A DNA stretch of 42,512 nucleotides, from the NCBI GenBank assembly GCA_003567135.1, contig PXAI01000332.1, positions 1-42,512 of the forward strand. The letters are read 5' to 3'. This document shows positions 15,871 through 25,191 of the stretch, piece by piece. The notes under the pieces were generated by a model. The model did not search any database. It saw nothing but the letters and a program-made list of their open reading frames with translations, and was not told where the DNA came from. Source of the stretch: Balneolia bacterium (lineage in GTDB: Bacteria; Bacteroidota; Rhodothermia; Balneolales; Cyclonatronaceae). The first letter of the stretch is position 1. Each line of letters starts with the position of its first letter. Both the position numbers and the translations under genes were made by a program.

Positions 15871-17304
15871 ATGAGAATTTCAGATCGCAGAACTAAGATT
15901 GTTTGCACCATTGGCCCGAGTGTAAACACGAAAGAAGGCATTGAGGGTTTGTTTAAGGCGGGCATGAACATGGCCAGGCTCAACTTTTCGCACGGAACGC
16001 ATGAAGATCACGCCAAAGTTGTTGAGCTGATTCGCGCCACAGCACGAAAATTCAAGTACAGTGTTCCGATCCTGATGGATCTTCAGGGACCGAAAATCCG
16101 TGTGGGCCAGATGAAGGATGGCGGCCAGGTTGTGGAAACCGGTAGCTACCTTACGCTTACGCCCGAAGACGTCATCGGTTCTTCAGAGCTTGTTCCCATT
16201 GACTACGAGTTTCTGGCCAACGATGCCCGTGACGGCGATACCATCCTGCTGGACGACGGACTTCTCGAATTCAAAATCGTAAAAGCCGGAACCAGTAAAA
16301 TCACCGCACGCGTGGTAAACGGCGGATTGCTCAAATCCCGCAAAGGGGTCAATCTTCCCGGGGTAAAACTTTCCATTTCTTCAATCACTGAGAAAGATTA
16401 TGCGGATGTGGATTTTGGAATGACCCAAAACGTGGATTACGTTGCGCTCTCGTTTGTCCGCCGCTCGGAAGATGTGCAGGAACTTGTTTCGCGGATACGC
16501 GCTGCCGGATCCAACGCCGGCGTGATTGCCAAAATTGAGAAGCCGGAAGCGCTGGACGTCATCGATGAAATTATCGAAGAAGTCGACGGCATCATGGTAG
16601 CCAGAGGTGATCTCGGGATTGAGATTCCGAGTGAAAAAGTGCCGATGGTTCAGAAGAAAATTATTGATGCGTGCCGCAGAGCAGGGAAACCCGTTATTAC
16701 CGCCACGCAGATGCTTGATTCGATGATCACGAATCCAAGGCCAACACGCGCGGAAAGCTCCGACGTTGCCAATGCAGTTCTCGACGGAACCGACGCAATC
16801 ATGCTTTCCGGTGAAACCGCGGCGGGAAAGTTTCCATTCGAAGCCGTCAAGGTAATGGATCGTATCTGCCGGAGCGTTGAAACGCAGTCTGATGAAGTGT
16901 ACCGAACGCTTGATTTCATCCAGCCGGAATGGCGCGAAAAGCAGATCGTGGAGTCGATCAGCTACACGTGCGTTGAGTTGGCAGAAAACGTAAACGCCAA
17001 AGCGATTGCCGTAATCACCCACTCAGGAACAACCGCCAAGCGAATTGCGAAGTATCGTCCTCACGTACCCGTTTTTGCCTTCACGGACAGCCGGGAAGTG
17101 CGCCGGCAGCTGAATCTGGTTTGGGGCGTGCAGAGTATCAAACTAAACGAGCTTTTTGATACGGACAGCAGCGTTCAGATTATGGAGGATTATCTTCGTA
17201 AAAGCGGTGTGGTTAAAAGCGGAGAACGGATTGTGATTGCCACAGGCATGCCGATTGCGGAACGCGGACGAACAAATATGGTAAAAATCACTACATTTGA
17301 TTAA
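15871..17304 (+). CDS. pyk: Pyruvate kinase
   Basis: A 477-residue cytoplasmic enzyme of full family length that converts phosphoenolpyruvate and ADP to pyruvate and ATP, the last step of glycolysis. Visible motifs are TKIVCTIGP (8-16), RLNFSHG (36-42), the catalytic Lys221 with metal ligand Glu223 in IAKIEKPE, Asp247 in ARGDLGIEIP, and ITATQMLDSM (276-285). The C-terminal allosteric domain occupies about 355-477. It follows a divergent promoter region and is probably cotranscribed with the lipoprotein at 17389, 84 bases downstream, since no terminator is seen between them. Confidence 0.97.
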   Translation: MRISDRRTKIVCTIGPSVNTKEGIEGLFKAGMNMARLNFSHGTHEDHAKVVELIRATARKFKYSVPILMDLQGPKIRVGQMKDGGQVVETGSYLTLTPEDVIGSSELVPIDYEFLANDARDGDTILLDDGLLEFKIVKAGTSKITARVVNGGLLKSRKGVNLPGVKLSISSITEKDYADVDFGMTQNVDYVALSFVRRSEDVQELVSRIRAAGSNAGVIAKIEKPEALDVIDEIIEEVDGIMVARGDLGIEIPSEKVPMVQKKIIDACRRAGKPVITATQMLDSMITNPRPTRAESSDVANAVLDGTDAIMLSGETAAGKFPFEAVKVMDRICRSVETQSDEVYRTLDFIQPEWREKQIVESISYTCVELAENVNAKAIAVITHSGTTAKRIAKYRPHVPVFAFTDSREVRRQLNLVWGVQSIKLNELFDTDSSVQIMEDYLRKSGVVKSGERIVIATGMPIAERGRTNMVKITTFD

Positions 17305-17388
17305 TCCCGCGATTTCCTCTACACTTAAATAGCCTTTAAGCCGTTCTGGAAAGTAGCAAACCTCAAAAACTGATCTTCAGAAACTGAA

Positions 17389-20211
17389 ATGATTTCAAGA
17401 CCCGGCGGACAGCTTAAACTGTCTGTTTCACTTATCGTTATGGCGGCCAGCCTGATTTTTCTGGCCGGATGTTCGGGTTCATTACGCAGTACGTGGGTCA
17501 ATTTTAATTCGTATTACAACACGTTCTACAACGCCAAGCAGAGCTACGACCGCGGCTACAGGCAGGTAGAAGGCCAGGTCGACCGGATAAATCAGGAGCG
17601 GCCAATCAGGGCGCACAGAGCGCCGGTACGGGTCGGGCGGGATCATTTTGAGGATACCATCGAACGCGGTGCCGATCTGCTAATCCGATTCCCTACCTCC
17701 CGCTATGTTGATGATGCCCTTGAACTGATCGGGAAATCATACTATTACCTCGAAAACTTTTTTAACGCCGAGCAGAAATTTATCGAGCTCTACACCACAA
17801 CAGAATCGAATGACAAGCGTCAGTCGGCAGTGATCTGGCGCGCGCGGGTTATGCTCGATTTGGAGCGCCACAACGAGGGAATCAGTTATCTGACGGCTCA
17901 GTTTGATTCACCCGAAATAGAATGGAGCCGCAGGCAGGAAGCCGAGGCTCAGATTCTGATGGCTCAGTTTCTCGTGAAGACGCAGCAGTGGGAAGAAGCC
18001 TCTGAATGGCTGTACGAAGCGCTGCCAAACACGCGTGACCGAGAAATCCGTGCCCGCGGATATTTTCTCCACGGCCAGATTCTTGAGTATCTCGGCGAAT
18101 ACGATGCGGCATACGGCGCCTATGATAACGTGCGCAGATCAAACCCGGTTTATCAGCTGGTTTATCTTTCCAGGCTGAAAATGGGGATTATGCTCCGGAA
18201 TATGGGCGATTATGAAGAGGCGCGCCGCCATTTTGTGTCCATGACCAGAGATAACAAAAATTACGAGAATATCTCGGAAATGAATTTCCAGATTGCGCGA
18301 ACGATGCAGGCCATGGGGCGCGCTGAGGATGCCAAACGGTATTACCGCGAAGTGCTCTACTTCAGCCAGCGTACGCCGGTCAGAGAGCTTCTGGCAAAAG
18401 CCCACTATGGATTTGCGGAACTGTACAGATTCGATTTCAGGAATTACAATCTTGCCGCCGCGCATTACGATACATCCGCCAGAAATGCCTCCGAGCCGGA
18501 TCTGCTGCCCTACGGATTTGACGCCCGGGAGCTCTCCAGATCGTTCAACGAATTCGCGCGTCTGTCAAATCAGGAGGCCGAGAAAGACAGTCTGCTTTGG
18601 CTGGGATCACTTGAACCTGCTGAATTCGACTCTGTTATTGCGCGCATTCAGCAACAATACGCGGAAGAGATGCGCCGTGAACAGCGTGAGCGCGATCGTG
18701 ACACCGGCGTAATCGTCAGCGTTGATCCTGATGAAATCGAAGAAGCGGCTGAAGTAGGCTCCAACGGATTTTTGAACCATTTGAATCCGCAGCGCTTAGC
18801 GCAGGTCAGCCAGGCTTTTCAGAGTTTGTGGGACGGACGCCCCCTGGTGGATAACTGGCGCCGCAGTGAAGCAGTTCGAAGGGCCACAATTCTTGCTGAG
18901 GAAGCTGAGGACGAAGAAACTGAGGATCTTGACATCATTTACGTGGAAGAAGTTACCATTGATGAGTTCGAGCTGGATCTGAGCAATATTCCCCGAACCA
19001 GAGATGCGCGCAATACGATGTTGAATGAAATGGCGCGAATCAGGTATGAGATAGGAAACGTCTATTTCGTGTCGCTGGCCATGCCCGACAGCGCCAGAAG
19101 CTATTTCCACCGGGTGATTAATGAGCACCCGAATAGCGAATTTGTGCCGCAGGCGATGTATTCCCTGTCAGAATCCTACTACCTCCAGAATGATCTGGAT
19201 ACGGCCCGTGAATGGGCGGAAAGAGTTGTGGCGGATCATCCGAATACCATTTTCGGGCGCAGGCTGGCCGACCGTTTTGGAATTGACGGCGAGTTTGAGG
19301 ATATCGTGGAGAGCCCGGAAGAAAGAATGCTGCAGGATTATCACCAGCTGCTGGCTTCGCTTGATGCGTCTGATTTAACCTACAATGCCTATCGCCTCAC
19401 GAATTTTGCCAAACAGGATACGCTGACCGGACATGCGGCCGATGCACTTTTCAGCGCCGCCACGTTCTATATTCAGGAAGCGCGACAGGATTCTGCATTT
19501 GCAGAACGGGTAAGCATCTGGCAGCAGGAGAATCGCCGCGTTGAGCGGGAGCGGGATGATTTCACGGCGCTGAGGGATTCTGCGCTGGTAGCCGTTGAAG
19601 CCGACACCTTAAGTGAAGAGAAACTGGAATACTGGCAGGGAATCATCGATTCCACCTTCGTTGAGCCTGATCTGCGGGAGCTGTTTCCTTACACGGGAGA
19701 AAAGTGGGATCTGGCTCGGGAAAACCTCGAATTGCTTGCTGAAAAGCACAGCAGTTACTCCCGGATTACGCGGGTGCGCACATTACTCGATGAAATCAGG
19801 CCTCCTGCTGATCCGTCAGAAGATGAAGAAGTGGTGGAGGAAGGCGAAGAATATGTGATTGAGTCCAATACCTATTTATGTGAGGATCTTGAGTTTACGC
19901 CGGAAATTGAAAGTGATTTGAACCAGTTCTACCGGGACAGCGGAATTGTGGATCAGATGATGAATATGAATATTCTGGAGGCCACGTTCAGCTACCGGTT
20001 AACAATCGATCATTTCGGTACGGTGCTAAACGCGCAGTCTTTGCAGGATGAAGATGAATTTGGCCTGGCAACACTGCTTCGCGAAGCGATGATGGAAGAT
20101 CTCAAGTTTGTGGATCCGATGTTTGAAGGCGAACACATCACCGTAATATGCGAAGTGGACTTCCCGATTTCGGTATACGATATCGAAGAAGAAGCGCGTG
20201 ACGAAGAGTAA
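17389..20211 (+). CDS. TPR lipoprotein, PorW/SprE-like, with TonB-C-like end
   Basis: A 940-residue lipoprotein (LAGCSGS, Cys28). The start of the mature chain, WVNFNSYYNTFYNAKQSYDRG, resembles the opening of PorW/SprE, a lipoprotein needed by the type IX secretion system, followed by many helical TPR-type repeats (about 85-400 and 550-640). A charged low-complexity linker (about 800-820) precedes a final domain (about 830-930) with HFGTVLNAQSLQDEDEFG and ICEVDFPISVYD, matching the pattern of TonB C-terminal domains. Presence of a T9SS-tailed protease in the same window supports a T9SS role, but the match is by eye and it could be another TPR lipoprotein. The stop is four bases from the end of convergent pyrD. 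Confidence 0.65.
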   Translation: MISRPGGQLKLSVSLIVMAASLIFLAGCSGSLRSTWVNFNSYYNTFYNAKQSYDRGYRQVEGQVDRINQERPIRAHRAPVRVGRDHFEDTIERGADLLIRFPTSRYVDDALELIGKSYYYLENFFNAEQKFIELYTTTESNDKRQSAVIWRARVMLDLERHNEGISYLTAQFDSPEIEWSRRQEAEAQILMAQFLVKTQQWEEASEWLYEALPNTRDREIRARGYFLHGQILEYLGEYDAAYGAYDNVRRSNPVYQLVYLSRLKMGIMLRNMGDYEEARRHFVSMTRDNKNYENISEMNFQIARTMQAMGRAEDAKRYYREVLYFSQRTPVRELLAKAHYGFAELYRFDFRNYNLAAAHYDTSARNASEPDLLPYGFDARELSRSFNEFARLSNQEAEKDSLLWLGSLEPAEFDSVIARIQQQYAEEMRREQRERDRDTGVIVSVDPDEIEEAAEVGSNGFLNHLNPQRLAQVSQAFQSLWDGRPLVDNWRRSEAVRRATILAEEAEDEETEDLDIIYVEEVTIDEFELDLSNIPRTRDARNTMLNEMARIRYEIGNVYFVSLAMPDSARSYFHRVINEHPNSEFVPQAMYSLSESYYLQNDLDTAREWAERVVADHPNTIFGRRLADRFGIDGEFEDIVESPEERMLQDYHQLLASLDASDLTYNAYRLTNFAKQDTLTGHAADALFSAATFYIQEARQDSAFAERVSIWQQENRRVERERDDFTALRDSALVAVEADTLSEEKLEYWQGIIDSTFVEPDLRELFPYTGEKWDLARENLELLAEKHSSYSRITRVRTLLDEIRPPADPSEDEEVVEEGEEYVIESNTYLCEDLEFTPEIESDLNQFYRDSGIVDQMMNMNILEATFSYRLTIDHFGTVLNAQSLQDEDEFGLATLLREAMMEDLKFVDPMFEGEHITVICEVDFPISVYDIEEEARDEE

Positions 20212-20215
20212 GCGA

Positions 20216-21325
20216 TTATTTGCGCAAATTTTTTCGCCACAAGTCGACCGATCCGAATCCCTCTGAAAACGCTTCATCCCGGATTCGGGCATTTATCTGC
20301 GCAGGAAACATCGGCCCCTCATAAATTAGTCCGGTATAGACCTGCACAAGATCTGCGCCGGCTTCAAGGCGTTCAACGGCGTTATCCCCGGAAGAAATTC
20401 CTCCCACGCCGATAATCAGCTTATCCGGCCCGGCCAGTTCGCGGATTCCCTTTACCAGCTCCGTAGCTTTATCACGAATGGGTGCTCCGCTGAGTCCGCC
20501 GTCTCCCATCTGCTTCAGCTTCAGCCACGGAGTTTTTAACTTATCGCGGGATGTGGAAGTGTTGGTAGCCACAAATCCGGAAATGCCAAAATCAGCGCTG
20601 ATGCTTACGATTTCTGAAAGATTTTCAGAAGTGATGTCGTTGGAAATCTTTACCAGCACGGGAACCGAATTAAACTCCCTGAGGCCGGAGATGGTTTTCA
20701 GAAGTTTTTTCAGCGGTTCCGGATCTTCAAAGGATTTTCCGTCGCCGGTATTCGGGCACGAAATATTTATGGTGATATAATCGGCCACCGGAGCTGCCAG
20801 TCTGAAACTTGTGGCATAATCCTGAATGGCATCATCCCCCGAAAGATTTCCGGTCGGGGATTTCGCGATATTAACGCCGAGGGGCACCTTCAGGCCGGGA
20901 TCATTTCGAAGCTGTTGGATTCGCTCAACAATCGCCTCAGAGCCCGCGTTGTTCAGCCCCATTCGGTTAATCACCGCCTGATCATCCGGCAACCGGAACA
21001 TACGAGGTTTGGGATTACCCGAGGCAGCGCGCGCGGTGATGCTTCCAATCTCAAGAAACCCGAAGCTGCTGTTTTGGAGCAACGGTATCAGAGTAGCGTT
21101 TTTATCAAAACCGGCGGCCAGCCCAACCGGACCAGGAAAACGAAGGTTTTGCCATTCGACGGCATCAGCTTCCTTCTTATTATCAGCAAATAAACCGGTA
21201 ATCTCCCGTACGGCATCCCACTGCTGGACTCTTTTAATCAGATCACACGCTCTGTCGTGCGCTTTTTCTGCATCCATCTCAAAAAGCTGAGGCCGGATCA
21301 GATGTTTGTAAATCGCGGAAATCAT
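20216..21325 (-). CDS. pyrD: Dihydroorotate dehydrogenase, quinone type (class 2), unusual Cys190
   Basis: A 369-residue flavoenzyme that oxidises dihydroorotate to orotate in pyrimidine synthesis and passes electrons to quinone. The N-terminal helical extension (about 1-45) and the motifs GLAAGFDKNA (68-77), FGFLEIGSITARAASGNPKPR (starting at 88) and NRMGLNNAG (120-128) are those of membrane-associated class 2 enzymes. The active-site loop reads NISCPNTG, so the base that is serine in known class 2 enzymes (N-x-S-S-P-N) is Cys190, as in soluble class 1 enzymes. The C-terminal GVGGISSGDNAVERLEAGAD is the FMN-phosphate site. It is convergent with the upstream TPR gene. Confidence 0.95.
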   Translation of the reverse strand: MISAIYKHLIRPQLFEMDAEKAHDRACDLIKRVQQWDAVREITGLFADNKKEADAVEWQNLRFPGPVGLAAGFDKNATLIPLLQNSSFGFLEIGSITARAASGNPKPRMFRLPDDQAVINRMGLNNAGSEAIVERIQQLRNDPGLKVPLGVNIAKSPTGNLSGDDAIQDYATSFRLAAPVADYITINISCPNTGDGKSFEDPEPLKKLLKTISGLREFNSVPVLVKISNDITSENLSEIVSISADFGISGFVATNTSTSRDKLKTPWLKLKQMGDGGLSGAPIRDKATELVKGIRELAGPDKLIIGVGGISSGDNAVERLEAGADLVQVYTGLIYEGPMFPAQINARIRDEAFSEGFGSVDLWRKNLRK

Positions 21326-21417
21326 AACAATAAAATTAGTGTACGGAAATGTACGGGTTTTGAGGGATTCAAAATGCTGAAAATGGCTTTAAAAAAGGTG
21401 TTTGATATTCTCCGGAC

Positions 21418-21449
21418 CTGTAGGGACAGGGCATGCCCTGTCCCTACAG
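21418..21449. repeat. 32-base perfect palindrome
   Basis: Centred on GGGCATGCCC, each arm pairs with no mismatch and no loop. It lies in the 267-base gap between the starts of pyrD (minus) and folC (plus). The inner 28 bases match the layout of the inner 28 bases of the palindrome at 30101-30154 (GTAGRGAC... ...GTCYCTAC). No T tract follows, so it is more like a dispersed REP-type repeat than a terminator. Confidence 0.9.
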
Positions 21450-21592
21450 TATTGATATTTAATGATATGCGTAAATTACAACCTCGGGTACTACCATGAC
21501 AAGGGCAACGAAGAAATTTAGGAGATGATCGCCACACCAGATCAATTCAGATTCAACATCTAAAATTCCCTCCATTTTCCTACATTATCACC

Positions 21593-22909
21593 GTGAAAAA
21601 ACCGATAAAAAACATATCTCAGGCCAAAGAATTTCTGAATCAGATCCCTTTTTTCGGAACACAGGGAGCCGCTGCGGCAAAATTTGGTTTGGAGCGTATT
21701 CGTGATTTTATGGATCAGGCGGGAAATCCACAGAAAAAATATGCGGTGCTGCACGTGGCCGGTACGAACGGAAAGGGCTCGGTGTGCCACTTGGCTGCTT
21801 CGGTGCTGCAGGAAGCCGGGTATCGGGTCGGGTTGTACACCTCGCCGCATCTGATCCACTTCAGGGAGCGTTTCCGCGTTAACGGCCAACCGGTTGATGA
21901 CGCCCTGATTGTAAAGTGGTTTGATCAGCGGTTTTGGGACGCCAGAGAAGCCGGACTTTCATTTTTTGAAATCACCACTGCTGCAGCCTTTGAGCTGTTT
22001 TACTGTTCGGAGGTGGATATCGCCGTAATTGAAACCGGACTCGGCGGCAGGCTTGATGCCACCAACATCGTACAGCCTGCCGCTACCGCAATTACCACCA
22101 TTGGGCTGGATCATACCGACATTCTCGGCTCAGAAATTTCTGCCATTGCCCGGGAAAAAGCCGGAATTATCAAGGATGGCATTCCGGTAGTTCTGGGTAA
22201 TATCTCCGGTGAGGCTGATCATGAAATACGAAAAATCGCCGCTGAAAGAAAGGCGCCTGTCGTGAGTATCTCCGCCTTTGAACCGGAACATTACGGTGAA
22301 GTGACCCGATTAATGCATCCCGCTTTTGGAGAACTGAATTTGGAGCTCGATTTAAAAGGTGAGATTCAGTCGCTGAATGCTGCCACGGCAGCTGCGTTAA
22401 TTGAGCTTATAGCAGGTACTTTCCCGGTAAAGCGGGACCATCTCATTAGCGGGCTTAGCCACACGGCACGAAATACCGGTTTACACGGCAGATTTGAGCG
22501 GCTGCATCCCGGCCTCGACTGGTACTTTGACGGTGCACACAACGAAGATGCCGTATCCGCGTTGATGCATCAGGTAGGCAGGATTTCATCGGGGCGAAAG
22601 AAAACACTCGTCCTTTCGATGATGTCAGATAAAATAAAACCCGAAATAGCATCTAAATTTTCTCAATTTGATGAAATATGGTATTTTGAAGGTAGTTCTG
22701 TAAGGGGAGCATCACTTGAAGCAATTCAGAAACTTATCCCCGGGGCAGAGAAGCTGACTATAGCTGAAAACGGAACTCCCGAAATACTGGATGCCCTTAA
22801 ATCGGAATTAGTAATATTTTCGGGTTCTTTCTATTTTTACAGTCACATTAAGCAGTGGATTTCAACTGTCGTGCAGGGAAGCGGCACCATATTTTCAGGC
22901 AATCATTGA
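21593..22909 (+). CDS. folC: Dihydrofolate synthase / folylpolyglutamate synthase
   Basis: A 438-residue Mur-ligase-fold enzyme that adds glutamate to dihydropteroate and folates in the cytoplasm. The P-loop HVAGTNGKGSV (54-64) is followed by YTSPHLIHFRER and VIETGLGGRLDATN, then GLDHTDILG and the KAGIIKDGIP region, all in family order. WYFDGAHNEDAV in the C-terminal domain is also characteristic. The start is a GTG at 21593; the first in-frame ATG would remove the P-loop approach, so GTG is required or a near alternative is missing. It has no clear Shine-Dalgarno. Confidence 0.95.
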   Translation: MKKPIKNISQAKEFLNQIPFFGTQGAAAAKFGLERIRDFMDQAGNPQKKYAVLHVAGTNGKGSVCHLAASVLQEAGYRVGLYTSPHLIHFRERFRVNGQPVDDALIVKWFDQRFWDAREAGLSFFEITTAAAFELFYCSEVDIAVIETGLGGRLDATNIVQPAATAITTIGLDHTDILGSEISAIAREKAGIIKDGIPVVLGNISGEADHEIRKIAAERKAPVVSISAFEPEHYGEVTRLMHPAFGELNLELDLKGEIQSLNAATAAALIELIAGTFPVKRDHLISGLSHTARNTGLHGRFERLHPGLDWYFDGAHNEDAVSALMHQVGRISSGRKKTLVLSMMSDKIKPEIASKFSQFDEIWYFEGSSVRGASLEAIQKLIPGAEKLTIAENGTPEILDALKSELVIFSGSFYFYSHIKQWISTVVQGSGTIFSGNH

Positions 22910-23049
22910 TCGCAATTTTATCCCACCCCCATTCCAGAATCTGACAAGATACTGCATCATTATGCGAGGGGAACGTTTATACTGCTTTATTTCGATTGTG
23001 CTAAACCATTGAAATTTTAACAAACGCTATTTCTAACAACAGCAACCTG

Positions 23050-24810
23050 ATGGTTGAATTTACATTTTCAGAGGCTGAGCTCCTTGAGCAGAAGACTCTC
23101 AAGGAACTTCAGAACATTGGCCACGCCATGAACTTGAAACCGGTCACCGGATTAAAAAAACAGGTTTTGATTGACCGGATTCGTGAAAAACTCGAACAAT
23201 ACAAAAATGATATGGACGATTCAGGTTCAGATGCATCTGATCAGGAACCGGGTTCCGACAGCCGCAAAGCTAAACTTGCCCGATACAAGAAAAAAACGCT
23301 GAGCGCCGGCAGTCCCGCCAATCAGGGTAAATTATTCGGGGATGATGATTCTGATGAGAGCCGGGAAAAAAACGGTACGTTGAAAAAAAGCCTGCTCAGC
23401 AGCTCATCCTCTTCCGGTTCAGACAAGAAAAAGCCGAAGCCAAGGCCGGAAAAAAAGCAGCGGGCTCCTCAAAAAGAGGAAGCTGTGAAGAAGGAAAAGT
23501 CTCCCAAAAGCCACGATCCGAAGCCAGATAACAGAGCCGCTGAAAACCGGCCGGACACCAGATCAGGCCAGAATGATAACAGAGGTAATGTCCAGAGAGG
23601 GGACTCAGGCTCAGGTGATTCTGTTCAGGACCGTATTCCGGAATCGAATGCCGGTACGCTGGAAGAGCGAATTCAGGAAATTACGCCTGAACTGGGCGGC
23701 TATCTGATTAATGAAGGCACGCTTGAAATACTTCCGGACGGATACGGATTTTTGAGATCTGTGAACTATAATTTTCAGGCCAGCCCGGATGATATTTACG
23801 TTTCACCATCGCAGATCAAGCGATTTTCACTGCGCCAGGGTGATACCGTTGTCGGGATTATTCGTCCGCCGAAAGTAGGCGAGCGCTATTTTGCGCTGCT
23901 TCGCGTAGACGGTGTGAACGGGAAAATCCCACAGAATATGGATTCACGCCCTGATTTTGATGAGCTTCTGCCGGTATACCCCGATGAACGCTACAAACTT
24001 GAGACCAATCCGTTTACGTACACCACACGGATGATTGACCTTTTTGCACCGCTTGGAAGAGGGCAGAGAGGGATCATTGTTGCGCAGCCCAAAACGGGGA
24101 AAACAACCATTCTCCGCCATATGGCAAACGCGGTTGCCAAAAATAATCCCGAAACCAAGATCATCATTCTGCTGATTGATGAAAGGCCGGAAGAGGTTAC
24201 GGAAATGGAGCGCAATGTGGAGTCTGCCGAAGTGCTGGCATCCACGTTTGATATGAAGCCGGAAAACCATATTTCTCTTGCCGAACTCGTTTTTGAAAAG
24301 TGCAAGCGTATGGTAGAGAGCGGCAACGATGTTGTGCTCCTGATGGATTCCATTACCCGGCTTGCCCGTGCGTATAATATCTGCGCGTCCAATAAAGGCC
24401 GCACGATGTCAGGCGGCGTGGACTCAGAAGCACTGAAGAAACCGCGGAAACTGTTTAGTCTGGCGCGAAATATCGAGAATGGCGGTTCCCTTACGATCGT
24501 TGCCACCGCGCTTGTGGAAACAGGTTCAAGGATGGATGATGTGATTTTTGAAGAATTTAAAGGCACCGGTAATATGGAAGTGGTGCTGGACCGCAGAATA
24601 GCGGAGCGCCGTGTTTTTCCCGCCATCGATATATTTAAAAGCGGTACCCGCCGCGAAGAGCTGTTCGTACCCGATACCGAGCGCGAAAAAGTAGTGCTAC
24701 TACGCCGTTTTCTCACAAATATGTCACCCCTTGAATCGATGGAGTTTATCCGCGATAAAATGCGAGGCACGAGGAATAATCAGGAGTTTCTGATTTCGAT
24801 GAATCAGTAG
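23050..24810 (+). CDS. rho: Transcription termination factor Rho with N-terminal insertion
   Basis: A 586-residue hexameric RNA-dependent ATPase. An N-terminal Rho-N helix bundle (about 7-50, TLKELQNIGHAMNL) is followed by a charged low-complexity insertion (about 52-205, rich in S, D, K, P), then the RNA-binding cold-shock domain (about 222-290, LEILPDGYGFLRS) and the ATPase: Walker A AQPKTGKTT (345-353), LIDERPEEV (375-383) and Walker B VVLLMDSITR (428-437). Rho from E. coli is 419 residues, so about 150 extra residues sit before the RNA-binding domain, as in many Bacteroidota and Actinomycetota. The long A/T-rich leader upstream could allow autoregulation, an inference. Confidence 0.97.
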   Translation: MVEFTFSEAELLEQKTLKELQNIGHAMNLKPVTGLKKQVLIDRIREKLEQYKNDMDDSGSDASDQEPGSDSRKAKLARYKKKTLSAGSPANQGKLFGDDDSDESREKNGTLKKSLLSSSSSSGSDKKKPKPRPEKKQRAPQKEEAVKKEKSPKSHDPKPDNRAAENRPDTRSGQNDNRGNVQRGDSGSGDSVQDRIPESNAGTLEERIQEITPELGGYLINEGTLEILPDGYGFLRSVNYNFQASPDDIYVSPSQIKRFSLRQGDTVVGIIRPPKVGERYFALLRVDGVNGKIPQNMDSRPDFDELLPVYPDERYKLETNPFTYTTRMIDLFAPLGRGQRGIIVAQPKTGKTTILRHMANAVAKNNPETKIIILLIDERPEEVTEMERNVESAEVLASTFDMKPENHISLAELVFEKCKRMVESGNDVVLLMDSITRLARAYNICASNKGRTMSGGVDSEALKKPRKLFSLARNIENGGSLTIVATALVETGSRMDDVIFEEFKGTGNMEVVLDRRIAERRVFPAIDIFKSGTRREELFVPDTEREKVVLLRRFLTNMSPLESMEFIRDKMRGTRNNQEFLISMNQ

Positions 24811-24882
24811 GGGGATTGGTTTTAGATTTTTGCGGCTAACGATGGTGCCGGACCCGTTGGCTGCGATGGTAAGTGATGGTAC

Positions 24883-24904
24883 GATCCCGGCTCGGGTCTT
24901 TTTT
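24883..24904 (+). terminator. Possible rho terminator
   Basis: GATCCCG-GCT-CGGGTC (with a bulged T) is a short GC stem followed directly by six T (24899-24904), about 75 bases after the rho stop. The stem is weak but the layout is right. Confidence 0.5.
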
Positions 24905-24921
24905 CCCCTGTTCTTCGTCTG

Positions 24922-24969
24922 CCCCGGGTTGCGATGCCTACGCTGGCGCTTCTTCATCTCTACCCGGGG
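24922..24969. repeat. Repeat unit copy 1
   Basis: A 48-base segment framed by CCCCGGGTT and ACCCGGGG. It matches 25144-25191 at 41 of 48 positions, is followed by a small hairpin (ATCCC-TTC-GGGAT, 24984-24996) and lies in the same orientation as copy 2. The similarity extends upstream about 60 bases. Confidence 0.75.
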
Positions 24970-25046
24970 GATATAATCATGCCATCCCTTCGGGATTTGG
25001 CGGATGTACTAAGATCGAAGTGCGAAAAAATCTTAAATTACAAATC

Positions 25047-25068
25047 CGCACGTCGCCGATCTGCAATC
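25047..25068 (+). repeat. Short direct repeat, copy 1
   Basis: CGCACGTCGCCGATCTGCAA and the next two bases match 25354-25375 at 19 of 22 positions. The two lie on either side of repeat unit copy 2, perhaps borders of a larger duplicated element. Confidence 0.55.
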
Positions 25069-25143
25069 GCCCCGCGCCCTTCGGTTTCGATGGCAGGTCA
25101 TGGCACGATCTAAACTCGAGCCGTTTTTCTCTGGCCTCGTAGC

Positions 25144-25191
25144 CCCCGGGTTGCGATGTCCGCGCTTGCGCTTGGTCATCTCCACCCGGGG
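25144..25191. repeat. Repeat unit copy 2
   Basis: Matches copy 1 at 41 of 48 positions with identical length and the same CCCCGGGTT/ACCCGGGG frame. It is followed by a hairpin with arms CGACCC (25204-25209) and GGGTCG (25216-25221), so the structure but not the sequence of the trailing hairpin is kept. Confidence 0.75.

Noticed and set aside
16381..17022. Long minus-strand open frame inside pyruvate kinase
   Set aside because: It is a shadow of a well-conserved gene, and its composition does not match a real protein.
21418..21449. Palindrome as an intrinsic terminator
   Set aside because: No T tract follows on either strand, and both neighbouring genes start, not end, here.
23991..24770. 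259-codon minus-strand frame opposite rho
   Set aside because: Rho is unmistakable on the plus strand. The antisense frame is a by-product of its codon use and shows no domain.
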